Source: Candidatus Merdivivens pullicola (GTDB taxonomy: Bacteria; Bacteroidota; Bacteroidia; Bacteroidales; UBA932). Taken from it: a stretch of 64,000 nt of DNA. The DNA lies in the NCBI GenBank assembly GCA_017694945.1, contig JADIMA010000036.1, positions 19,179 to 83,178 of the forward strand, read 5' to 3'. Numbering within the stretch: position 1 is the stretch's first letter; each line of letters begins with the position of its first letter. This document shows, piece after piece, positions 40,040 through 48,756 of the stretch. The position numbers and the translations under genes are program-made. The notes under the pieces were generated by a model. That model was not told the DNA's origin. It ran no database searches and saw only the letters and a list, made by a program, of their open reading frames with translations.

Positions 40040-42163
40040 TTATCTGTTGAGCAGTTCCATCATTTTTATGGCTGCATAACTGATAGGTGTGCCCGGGCCG
40101 AAGATTGCGGCGGCTCCTGCTTTGTAGAGGGCGTCGTAATCCTGCGGAGGAATGACACCGCCGACAATTACTATGATGTCTTCGCGGCCGAGTTTCTTCA
40201 GTTCGTTGATGATCTGAGGTACAAGGGTGAGGTGTCCTGCAGCAAGAGACGATACGCCTACGATGTGTACGTCGTTCTCCACGGCCTGCCTTGCAGCTTC
40301 TTCAGGGGTCTGGAACAATGGTCCCATATCGACATCGAAGCCGCAGTCTGCATAACCCGTTGCGACTACCTTGGCTCCGCGGTCGTGTCCGTCCTGTCCG
40401 AGTTTTGCAATCATGATACGAGGCTGGCGGCCTTCTTTCTTGGCAAATTCGGCAACCATTGCCTTTGCTTTCTCGAATTCGCTGTCATTGTGAACTTCTG
40501 ATGAATATACGCCTGTGTTCATACGGATGGTTGCTTTATAACGTCCTACGATTTTTTCGCATGCGTCCGAGATTTCGCCGAGGGTAGCCCTAACTTTCGC
40601 TGCTTCCACTGCAAGTTCAAGCAGGTTGCCCTCGCCTGTCTCAACGCATTTCGTGATGGCCTCAAGTGCTTTCTCTACGGCTGCATTGTCACGTTTTGCA
40701 CGAAGTTCCTGAAGTCTCTTTATCTGGCTTTCGCGTACCGCGGTGTTGTCGATTGTGAGGACTTCGATAGGGTCTTCGTGGTCAAGACGGTATTTGTTGA
40801 TGCCGACGATGGTGTCATGTCCGGAGTCGATTCTTGCCTGCTTGCGTGCGGCTGCTTCCTCGATGCGGAGTTTAGGGAGTCCGGTCTCAATGGCTTTTGC
40901 CATGCCGCCGAGTTTTTCCACTTCCTGTATGTGCTCCCACGCCCTGTGTGCTATGTCGTTGGTGAGCGATTCAACATAGTATGAACCGGCCCACGGGTCT
41001 ATGCTGCGGCATACGTTCGTTTCTTCCTGAATGTATATCTGGGTGTTGCGTGCGATACGCGCCGAGAAGTCGGTAGGCAATGCAATGGCTTCGTCCAGCG
41101 CGTTGGTGTGCAGGGACTGGGTGTGTCCGAGAGCGGCTCCCATCGCTTCGATGCAGGTACGCGCCACGTTGTTGAACGGATCCTGCTCGGTGAGCGACCA
41201 GCCTGAAGTCTGGCAGTGGGTGCGGAGCGAAAGGGATTTAGGGTTCTTTGGATTGAATTGTTTTACAATCTTCGCCCAGAGCATACGTGCCGCACGCATT
41301 TTTGCGATTTCCATGAAATGGTTCATTCCGATAGCCCAGAAGAACGAGAGCCTCGGAGCAAATGCGTCCACATCTATGCCTGCCTTGATACCTGTACGGA
41401 GGTATTCAAGACCGTCGGCAAGAGTGTAGGCCATTTCAATGTCGCATGTCGCTCCTGCTTCCTGCATGTGGTATCCCGAGATGGAAATGGAGTTGAACTT
41501 AGGCATATATTTAGAGGTATATGCGAAAATGTCTCCGATAATCCTCATTGAAAATTCAGGAGGGTATATGTACGTGTTACGTACCATGAATTCCTTAAGG
41601 ATGTCGTTCTGGATGGTGCCGGCCATTTCTTCAAGTTTGGCTCCCTGCTCAAGGCCAGCCACGATGTAAAAGGCCATGATAGGAAGGACGGCTCCGTTCA
41701 TTGTCATGGAAACGGACATCTTGTTGAGCGGAATCTGGTCGAAAAGCACTTTCATGTCTTCAACACTGCAGATGCTTACTCCGGCCTTGCCGACATCGCC
41801 GACTACCCTTGGATGGTCTGCGTCGTATCCTCTGTGTGTAGCAAGGTCAAATGCCACGGAAAGACCTTTCTGTCCTGCTGCGAGATTCCTGCGATAGAAT
41901 GCATTGGACTCTTCAGCAGTGGAAAATCCGGCATACTGGCGGATAGTCCAAGGTTTCTGTACGTACATTGTGGAATAAGGCCCGCGGAGATAAGGGGCTA
42001 CTCCGGCCGCATAGTTGAGGTGTTCCATGCCTTCAAGGTCGGCGGCGGTGTAAAGAGGTTTTACCGGAATCTGTTCCGGGGTATTCCAAACAGGCGCTTC
42101 GGCCGTATTTGCGTGACCGCAACTGTTGTTGCTGAATTCTATATCTTTAAAATTCGGTTTCAT
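40040..42163 (-). CDS. mutB: Methylmalonyl-CoA mutase large subunit
   Basis: [18 protein letters not shown]..; B12-binding DGHDRGAKV. Confidence 0.98.
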   Translation of the reverse strand: MKPNFKDIEFSNNSCGHANTAEAPVWNTPEQIPVKPLYTAADLEGMEHLNYAAGVAPYLRGPYSTMYVQKPWTIRQYAGFSTAEESNAFYRRNLAAGQKGLSVAFDLATHRGYDADHPRVVGDVGKAGVSICSVEDMKVLFDQIPLNKMSVSMTMNGAVLPIMAFYIVAGLEQGAKLEEMAGTIQNDILKEFMVRNTYIYPPEFSMRIIGDIFAYTSKYMPKFNSISISGYHMQEAGATCDIEMAYTLADGLEYLRTGIKAGIDVDAFAPRLSFFWAIGMNHFMEIAKMRAARMLWAKIVKQFNPKNPKSLSLRTHCQTSGWSLTEQDPFNNVARTCIEAMGAALGHTQSLHTNALDEAIALPTDFSARIARNTQIYIQEETNVCRSIDPWAGSYYVESLTNDIAHRAWEHIQEVEKLGGMAKAIETGLPKLRIEEAAARKQARIDSGHDTIVGINKYRLDHEDPIEVLTIDNTAVRESQIKRLQELRAKRDNAAVEKALEAITKCVETGEGNLLELAVEAAKVRATLGEISDACEKIVGRYKATIRMNTGVYSSEVHNDSEFEKAKAMVAEFAKKEGRQPRIMIAKLGQDGHDRGAKVVATGYADCGFDVDMGPLFQTPEEAARQAVENDVHIVGVSSLAAGHLTLVPQIINELKKLGREDIIVIVGGVIPPQDYDALYKAGAAAIFGPGTPISYAAIKMMELLNR

Positions 42164-42181
42164 CTCTTATTGTCTTTTATG

Positions 42182-44041
42182 TTAAAGCTCTTTGATGCCC
42201 ATTTTTTCCTGATACTGTTTGAGTGTTTCAAGAACGTTGCATTTTACGTTGATGAAATGGGTGATGCCTTTGGCGATGAGTTCTTCATTTTCGCCTCCGG
42301 CTACAACCAAAAGTGCTTTGTCCCCGAGTTTTTCTGCAATCTGAGGGACTGCTTCAGGATATTCTTCATCCGATGAGCAGGCAACCACGATGTCGGCCTT
42401 GGCGTCGATGGCAGCCTTTACGCCTTCCTCAATAGTGGAGAAGCGGTTGTTGTCAACTACTTTAAAGCCGGCCACCGCAAAGAAGTTGCAGGCGAACTGC
42501 GCCCTTGCCCTGCACATTGCGAGGTTCCCGAAAGTGAGCATGAAGGCCATAGGCTGCTTTCCGCTCTTGTCGGTCGAATAACGAAGTTCCTCAAATGGCT
42601 GTGCGGCGCGGTATTTTTCAAGCGGCTCCGCAATCTGCGGCTGGTTGATTTCAGGTTTGACCGCTCCACGCTTTACTATGTCGAGAGTGATGCCGTCGTG
42701 AATCTTTTCCAGGAAGTTAGGATACTGGTTGGTTCCGAGTATGGTTGCCCGGCGAGTTTCGAACTTCTTGTCGCGGTCGGCTGACACTGCCTTGATTTCT
42801 TTCTGTATATGTCCTGATTTGAATGCTTCTACGTAGCCGCCTTCGTCTATTACTTTCTTGAAAATGTCCCATGCCACTTTTGCTATTGAAGCAGTGAGGT
42901 TTTCAACATAGTATGAACCGGCTGCGGGATCGGCAACTTTGTCAAAGTGGCTTTCTTCCTTGAGGATGTTCTGCACATTGCGGGCGATATGGTTGCTGAA
43001 CTCGTCCGCTTTCTGGAATGCGTGGTCGAATGGAAGCACTTCCAGGGAGTCAACGCCTGCTATGGTGGCGCTCATCGCTTCGGTAGTGTCGCGGAGCATG
43101 TTCACATATGCGTCATATACAGTCTGGTTCCATGCGCTTGTCACGGCATGTATCTTCATCTTCATGGAGCATCCGCACTGTACGCCGTAATCTTTTACGA
43201 TGTTGGCCCACAGCATGCGTGCTGCACGGAATTTGGCTATTTCCATGAAATAATTCGAACTTACGGCGAAGGTGAATTTGATGCGGCGGGCGATTTCATC
43301 GGCAGCAATGCCGAGGTCTGTGAGCCTGTCCATGTATTCGACACCCATTGCCAGCCCGAATCCGAGTTCCTGGGTTATGGATGCGCCGGCGTCGTTGAAA
43401 ACGTAAGGTCTTACTCCGACTACCCTTATGCCTTTGTAATCTTTTACGAGCCTTATGCATTCTGCCGCCGTTTCAAATACTTTGTCGTTGCAGAAATATC
43501 CTTTGGTGTTGAGGGTGCGGATTGGGTCGAAGTCGAACGAAGCCCTTATCTTGTCTTTGTCATAGCCCTTTGATTCCACGTATGAGAGAAAACGGCCTAT
43601 GGTTTCAGGTGCTTCAGTGCAAAGTGAAACGAAATTGATTTCAGCGGCTGTAAGTTCGATGCCGTTGAGGAGCATGTTCATTTCGGCCTCGCTAATCGCT
43701 CCTTTCATTACAAAACCAATCGATTCGGCGCCTTTCATGAGTGCGTCGAGTGCGTGTGCGTTGGCCTTGTCATAGCCTTCGCATACGCAGAAGTCCTGGC
43801 GGATCAGCCAGTGGTTGTCTTCTTTGGTTCCACGGACATAAGGGAATTCGCCCGGCTGTGTGCCGAGGTGTTTTATCCCCTGAAGATCTTCGGCGCGGTA
43901 ATATGGACGTACATCAAAACCTTCGCCTGTTCTCCAGACCAGTTTCTTGTTGTAGTCAGCACCTTTGAGATCCCTGTTGATGACCTCCTCCCACTCTTGG
44001 GTGGTTACAGGAGGAAACTCAGCAAATAATTTCTCTGCCAT
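42182..44041 (-). CDS. mutA: Methylmalonyl-CoA mutase small subunit
   Basis: 619 aa mutase-like; lacks DxHxxG B12 motif; adjacent to mutB. Confidence 0.96.
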   Translation of the reverse strand: MAEKLFAEFPPVTTQEWEEVINRDLKGADYNKKLVWRTGEGFDVRPYYRAEDLQGIKHLGTQPGEFPYVRGTKEDNHWLIRQDFCVCEGYDKANAHALDALMKGAESIGFVMKGAISEAEMNMLLNGIELTAAEINFVSLCTEAPETIGRFLSYVESKGYDKDKIRASFDFDPIRTLNTKGYFCNDKVFETAAECIRLVKDYKGIRVVGVRPYVFNDAGASITQELGFGLAMGVEYMDRLTDLGIAADEIARRIKFTFAVSSNYFMEIAKFRAARMLWANIVKDYGVQCGCSMKMKIHAVTSAWNQTVYDAYVNMLRDTTEAMSATIAGVDSLEVLPFDHAFQKADEFSNHIARNVQNILKEESHFDKVADPAAGSYYVENLTASIAKVAWDIFKKVIDEGGYVEAFKSGHIQKEIKAVSADRDKKFETRRATILGTNQYPNFLEKIHDGITLDIVKRGAVKPEINQPQIAEPLEKYRAAQPFEELRYSTDKSGKQPMAFMLTFGNLAMCRARAQFACNFFAVAGFKVVDNNRFSTIEEGVKAAIDAKADIVVACSSDEEYPEAVPQIAEKLGDKALLVVAGGENEELIAKGITHFINVKCNVLETLKQYQEKMGIKEL

Positions 44042-44240
44042 TTTCTGATATTTTAGATAAAAACTTGTTTTCTGTCATTAACTCGGCAAAGTTACATAAA
44101 TTTCTGACAGTTTGAACAGTTTTGAAATATAGGATTGCCGAAAAATCCGTGTAGGCAATTCCAGCACGCTTTTCCGTTGATGCATTGGCCTTTTGTGGCT
44201 TGGAAATTGCAATAACTAATATTTTTAGTTATACATTCTC

Positions 44241-46247
44241 ATGAAAAAAATTATGTGTCCGGTAGTTTTTACCGCGTTGTTTTTCCTGTTTTCACCGCAG
44301 TCGGTTTTTTCACAGTCTGTCTGGCTGTGGCCGATAAAAGGATATGAGACAGGTCATGGTCTGGCGGGGTGGCCGCAGCTGGAAATGGGAGGAGAATTGA
44401 ATTTTGACAATATTTTCATTGCTGCTCCGGAAGGCACGGAAGTCGTTTGCCCCGCCGACGGGATTGTGTCTCATTTTTCAGTCGGATTCCATAGTTCATT
44501 GACATCCTCTTCTTCGTACCATTTCGACTCTGACAATTTCAATGCGATATTCGACGAACTTGCAGCCAAGGGAGAATATAAGGGTCTTCCGGTGCCGGCG
44601 GAATATCTGTGCGGAGATATAACGATAAGGACAGACGACGGCAGGAATATATTTATTTCCGGGCTTTCAGGGGATGTCCCGATGAAAACTGGTATGCGGC
44701 TAAACAAAGGAGATATAATAGGAGAGGTGAAATATGCTTATCATAAGATAAAGGAACCTCATATAATGCTGAATGTCTATGACCGTGACGGGACGGTGAG
44801 CGATCCGATGTCGCCTTTTGGACTTAAATCCACTTTCAAGGAGGGTGATGAGTCTAAGGCCGCTCCGGAATGGTTGACCGCAGAGCAGGCGGAAAAGGAT
44901 TTTGCCATACTCATGGAAACTTACAAAGAGTGTTTTCCTTCATTGGACGAGATAGTGACGCCGGAGCAGATGAAGGCATTTGAAGCCGATGCCGCAGAGG
45001 CTTTCAAGGAGGGCATTAGTTATGAGGGTTTTTATGATATAGTACGTAGTTCGGTAAGTTCAAGGCTTGTACATGATTCACACGTTAAATTGCTCACGCC
45101 TAATCCGAAAGTAGATAGTCCGGTGGAGAGTTATGTGCCGAACATCGCTCACGGAATATTGGACGGGAGCGTTTTTGTCAAAGTCGTGTCCGAACAGTAT
45201 CGTGAGCATTTGGGCAAAAGGATAGTTTCCATAGATGGCATCCCTTCCGATGAAATCATCCGTATCAGCAAAGAAAGGGCGATAATGTTCGATGGCAGGA
45301 ATGAAAGCCGTGTGGAGAGGTCGTTGCTGATGAATAACTGGTTTTTGTACAATGATGTCAGTCGTCCCCGGACGGCTGTGATAGTCCTGGAGGATGGGAC
45401 GGTTATCAGGGACGAATGGGATAAATGGCCGTCGGGCAAAAAATATTATCCGCAGTGGACTGAAAATTCGGCGTATATAAAAAATCTGATGAACGCCAGA
45501 AGGAAATTCAGTTTTGCCGCACTTGACGATAGTACCGTACTTTTCCGTATCAGTACTTTTTCTCTTAATGATACAGAGATGGATGAACTCCGTGATTCGC
45601 TTTCGCATTATATGGACATGCCTAATATGATTGTCGATGTCAGAAACAATGCCGGTGGTGATGTGCGGGTGGTGAAAAAACTGGCTTCCGTTTTTCTAAA
45701 TGACACTTCAGCAGGGCTGGATTCATACAGAATGGTTAAGGACACGGCTTTCCGCAGTATGAAATACTCGTTGAATTATCCCGAGACGGCTATTTTCAGC
45801 GGATATGAAAAACTGGATGGAAAACCTGGTTTTTACAAGGCTGATTATGAGGTTTCCGGAGAAATTGTTCCGGATAATAATCTTAATTATAAGGGATGGC
45901 TGTATGTACTGACCGATGAAACTTCTTGTTCGGCGGCTTCCCTTTTTCCTTCGATATTGGTGAAGGCCGGTCGTGCCGTGACTGTAGGGCGAGAGACAGG
46001 GTCTGGATATCATTACATAACAGCATATGATTTTGCCCTAATAAGGCTTCCAAATTCACTCATCACAGTAAGGATTCCTCTTGTAAAATGTGTGTTCGAC
46101 GAGATTGTTTCAGAACGCTTCCCGGAAGGGCGTGGTCTGATGCCTGATTATGAAGTGCCGCTGACATACAAAGAAGTCTATACGAGCGAGGAGGATCCAG
46201 TGCTGGAAAAGGCTTTGGAATTGATAAGTGAAAGAAAATTTTTGTAA
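44241..46247 (+). CDS. Exported protein: M23/LytM-like N-terminus + S41 (CTP/tricorn-like) peptidase
   Basis: IAAPEGTEVVCPADGIVSHFSVG (M23-like) and S41 DVRNNAGGDVRVVKKLA / TDETSCSAASLFPSILVKAGRAVTVGRETG. Confidence 0.8.
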   Translation: MKKIMCPVVFTALFFLFSPQSVFSQSVWLWPIKGYETGHGLAGWPQLEMGGELNFDNIFIAAPEGTEVVCPADGIVSHFSVGFHSSLTSSSSYHFDSDNFNAIFDELAAKGEYKGLPVPAEYLCGDITIRTDDGRNIFISGLSGDVPMKTGMRLNKGDIIGEVKYAYHKIKEPHIMLNVYDRDGTVSDPMSPFGLKSTFKEGDESKAAPEWLTAEQAEKDFAILMETYKECFPSLDEIVTPEQMKAFEADAAEAFKEGISYEGFYDIVRSSVSSRLVHDSHVKLLTPNPKVDSPVESYVPNIAHGILDGSVFVKVVSEQYREHLGKRIVSIDGIPSDEIIRISKERAIMFDGRNESRVERSLLMNNWFLYNDVSRPRTAVIVLEDGTVIRDEWDKWPSGKKYYPQWTENSAYIKNLMNARRKFSFAALDDSTVLFRISTFSLNDTEMDELRDSLSHYMDMPNMIVDVRNNAGGDVRVVKKLASVFLNDTSAGLDSYRMVKDTAFRSMKYSLNYPETAIFSGYEKLDGKPGFYKADYEVSGEIVPDNNLNYKGWLYVLTDETSCSAASLFPSILVKAGRAVTVGRETGSGYHYITAYDFALIRLPNSLITVRIPLVKCVFDEIVSERFPEGRGLMPDYEVPLTYKEVYTSEEDPVLEKALELISERKFL

Positions 46248-46270
46248 TTGCCGAAATTTCCTTAACTTTG
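46241..46270 (+). promoter_or_regulatory. Promoter for rpsU (TTTG-N18-TAACTTTG)
   Basis: TTTG 46241-46244, TAACTTTG 46263-46270. Confidence 0.65.
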
Positions 46271-46282
46271 CACCCCGGAATA

Positions 46283-46292
46283 AAAGGAGGTG
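46283..46292 (+). promoter_or_regulatory. Extended Shine-Dalgarno AAAGGAGGTG upstream of rpsU GTG start
   Basis: Perfect complement to canonical 16S 3' tail; 8 nt to GTG at 46301. Confidence 0.8.
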
Positions 46293-46300
46293 TGTGTTAA

Positions 46301-46492
46301 GTGATTATTGTACCAGTAAAAGAGGGCGAAAACATTGAAAAGGCTCTTAAGAAATTCAAAAGGAAATTCGAGAAAACCGGTGCTCTCCGCGAGCTCCGCG
46401 CCAGGAAGACTTTCGTGAAACCATCTGTCAAGAGAAGGGAAGAAATCAAGAAAGCCATTTATGTACAGCACATGCAGCTTCGTGACGAATAA
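46301..46492 (+). CDS. rpsU: 30S ribosomal protein S21 (GTG start)
   Basis: IIVPVKEGENIEKALKKFKRKFEKTGALRELRARKTFVKPS. Confidence 0.97.
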   Translation: MIIVPVKEGENIEKALKKFKRKFEKTGALRELRARKTFVKPSVKRREEIKKAIYVQHMQLRDE

Positions 46493-46514
46493 GTCAATTA
46501 TGTGAAAACGATAT

Positions 46515-46547
46515 GCCGTGTCCCGAACAGGGGCGCGGCTTTTTTTT
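46515..46547 (+). terminator. Rho-independent terminator after rpsU
   Basis: GCCGTGTCCC-GAACA-GGGGCGCGGC followed by T8. Confidence 0.92.
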
Positions 46548-46551
46548 GATT

Positions 46552-46910
46552 ATGATTATCCGCAAAATACCCCTTATGTGCATGGGGGGGGGGAAAGTGC
46601 CTCCGGCAGTATGCGTCGGGCATGGCGGTCTGCATTGCGTAACGGCATGAAGCGCACGCAAGGCCACGCCCCGACTTAACTTTTGTTTATACAACACATT
46701 GTAAATCAGGAATAAATAATAAGCATCCCGAAAAACAAGTGTGGATTTCAAGGGCTTCCCGACCCCTCAGAATCCACACTTATAAAATATTGTTACAGTA
46801 GCAATTCACTATATATCAATATATTGCAACATTTTTAAATTAAGTCGGGGCGTGGCGCAAAGAAGGCGTACCCGGTTATTCTTCAAGGGGTATTTTTGCG
46901 GATAATCGTA
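46552..46910. mobile_element. Candidate MITE-like/nested inverted-repeat element (non-coding)
   Basis: Outer IR 46554-46575/46885-46907, inner perfect 17-bp IR 46663-46679/46840-46856, central hairpin 46737-46747/46771-46781, flanking 10-bp direct repeat TTTTTTGATT. Confidence 0.6.
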
Positions 46911-47017
46911 TTTTTTGATTTGCAAAAGCATACCTATGGGTGCCTTGCAGAAGTTTATTTTGGAAATATTCTGTTTTTTCCCTAAATTGCATTGTTTCAT
47001 TCTTAAAGCATATCATT

Positions 47018-47335
47018 ATGTACTGTCAATATTGTGGCAAGGAACTGGCACCTCAGGCGGTGACATGCCCTAATTGCGGGGCTCCGGTGCGAAGGGTGGT
47101 TTATTGTTATGAGGATTCGAGCCCAAAGAGCCGTCTCGTTGCTGCTCTGTTGTGTTTTTTTCTGGGACACATAGGCGTTCACAGGTTTTATGCAGGACGG
47201 ATACTCTCAGGAATCTTCATGCTTTTCACATTTGGGCTGTTGGGCATTTGGACTATAATCGACCTTGTCGTGATACTTTGCGGTGAATTCAAGGATTCGC
47301 AGGGGATGAAAATCCGGAACTGGCTGGATTATTGA
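47018..47335 (+). CDS. TM2-domain protein with N-terminal zinc ribbon
   Basis: CQYCGKELAPQAVTCPNCG; TM2 ALLCFFLGHIGVHRFYAGRI. Confidence 0.88.
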   Translation: MYCQYCGKELAPQAVTCPNCGAPVRRVVYCYEDSSPKSRLVAALLCFFLGHIGVHRFYAGRILSGIFMLFTFGLLGIWTIIDLVVILCGEFKDSQGMKIRNWLDY

Positions 47336-47356
47336 TAATGTTGGAAAACGGCGTTT

Positions 47357-48367
47357 ATGAAAAGCAATGGCAATCTGATGGGCGGCTTTATTGATTACCT
47401 CGTATATGAAAAGAGGTATTCGGTCAATACTGTTGAAAACTATCTGAGAGATGTCGCCGATTATTTTTCAAAATCAGGGCTGGATGTGTCCGGTCCGGGG
47501 GAGACGGTCATTCCCGAATCCCTCCGTGCGCTTTTGTCGTCCGGCGGAGTCGAGATATGCAGGAAGATGCTGTCCTTTTCGACGGATGATGTGCTGTCCT
47601 GTCTTACCAAGGACATGCTCCGTGCATACGTGATGTCCGAGGTTAAGGAAGGCAGGGCGGCTTCTACTGTAAACCGCCGGCTCTCGTCTGTGAGTTGTCT
47701 TTGCCGTCTTGCCGTCAAGGCAGGCATGCTTCCTTCCAATCCGGTGAACAAGGTAAGGCATCTCAAACAGCCTGTACGGCTTCCGGCTTTCTATACAGAA
47801 GAGGCTCTTGCCGGCTATGTGGAAGACAATCCCCTGGAGGCATGTTCTGTTTCCGACACCCGGAACAGGCTGATTGTGCTGCTGCTTTATTCGACTGGAA
47901 TCAGGCGCGGCGAACTGGTCTCTTTAAAGGTGGAGGATGTGGATCTGTCGAGGCGCGTACTCAGAGTTATGGGAAAAGGAGGAAAAATGCGTGAAATTCC
48001 ACTGACGGATGAGATAAGTGAAAAAATTTTACTATATTTACGCAAAGTTGGTGCGAAGCCGGGGATGCCGCTCTTCGTTACAGACTCGGGAAAACCTCTG
48101 TATCCTGCGTTCGTAAACAGGGTTATAAAGGCGCAACTGGTTGATGACGAAGGTTTTGTTGGAAAGAAGAGTCCTCATGTGCTGAGGCATACGATAGCAA
48201 CACATCTGCTTAACAGAGGAGCGGATTTGAACGCCATCAAAGAGATGCTGGGCCATGCCACTCTTGCTTCGACGCAGGTATATACCCACAATAGTTTCGA
48301 ACAACTCAAGAAAACATATTTAACCGCTCACCCAAGAGCAAAAAAAGGAGGGAAACATGGAGATTAG
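47357..48367 (+). CDS. xerC: Tyrosine recombinase XerC-like
   Basis: LLYSTGIRRGEL, HVLRHTIATHLLNRGADLNAIKEMLGHATLASTQVYTH. Confidence 0.9.
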   Translation: MKSNGNLMGGFIDYLVYEKRYSVNTVENYLRDVADYFSKSGLDVSGPGETVIPESLRALLSSGGVEICRKMLSFSTDDVLSCLTKDMLRAYVMSEVKEGRAASTVNRRLSSVSCLCRLAVKAGMLPSNPVNKVRHLKQPVRLPAFYTEEALAGYVEDNPLEACSVSDTRNRLIVLLLYSTGIRRGELVSLKVEDVDLSRRVLRVMGKGGKMREIPLTDEISEKILLYLRKVGAKPGMPLFVTDSGKPLYPAFVNRVIKAQLVDDEGFVGKKSPHVLRHTIATHLLNRGADLNAIKEMLGHATLASTQVYTHNSFEQLKKTYLTAHPRAKKGGKHGD

Positions 48368-48683
48368 AGTTCAATCGGTCAAGTTCAACGCTGATCAGAA
48401 ACTGTTGGATTTCATTGACAAGAAAGTCGGGAAACTTTCAAGATTCTTCGATGATGTAATCAGAACTGAAGTAGTACTCTCGTTGCTCCCTGATGTGGAC
48501 AACAAAAATGTAAAGATCAAAGTGATGGTTCCTGGTAATGATCTTGTCGTGGAAAAAAATGCTTCTACTTTTGAAGATGCCGTAGTCGATTGTGTCGCTG
48601 TTCTCAAGGATCAACTCGTGCGCGCTAAAGAAAAGAGGAGCGATGTCAGAAAGACAACCCCAGTGGATCAGTTGCTTGGATGA
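48357..48683 (+). CDS. hpf: Ribosome hibernation-promoting factor (HPF/RaiA family)
   Basis: 108 aa HPF-like; overlaps xerC end by 11 bp. Confidence 0.92.
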   Translation: MEIRVQSVKFNADQKLLDFIDKKVGKLSRFFDDVIRTEVVLSLLPDVDNKNVKIKVMVPGNDLVVEKNASTFEDAVVDCVAVLKDQLVRAKEKRSDVRKTTPVDQLLG

Positions 48684-48713
48684 TTCTTCTATTAATAAAG
48701 TGAAAAATTTACG

Positions 48714-48741
48714 GGAGGGTGCGAGGGCATCCTCCTTTTTT
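48714..48741 (+). terminator. Terminator after hpf
   Basis: GGAGGGTGC-GAGG-GCATCCTCC followed by T6. Confidence 0.8.
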
Positions 48742-48756
48742 GGATATAAATAGACG

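Noticed and set aside
46494-46751. 85-aa minus-strand ORF within the inverted-repeat region
   Set aside because: Spans terminator, poly-G tract and repeat arms; no domain or promoter, likely spurious
46809-47000. 63-aa minus-strand ORF in the right arm
   Set aside because: Short, low-complexity and overlaps repeat arms; similarity between arms is due to the DNA repeat
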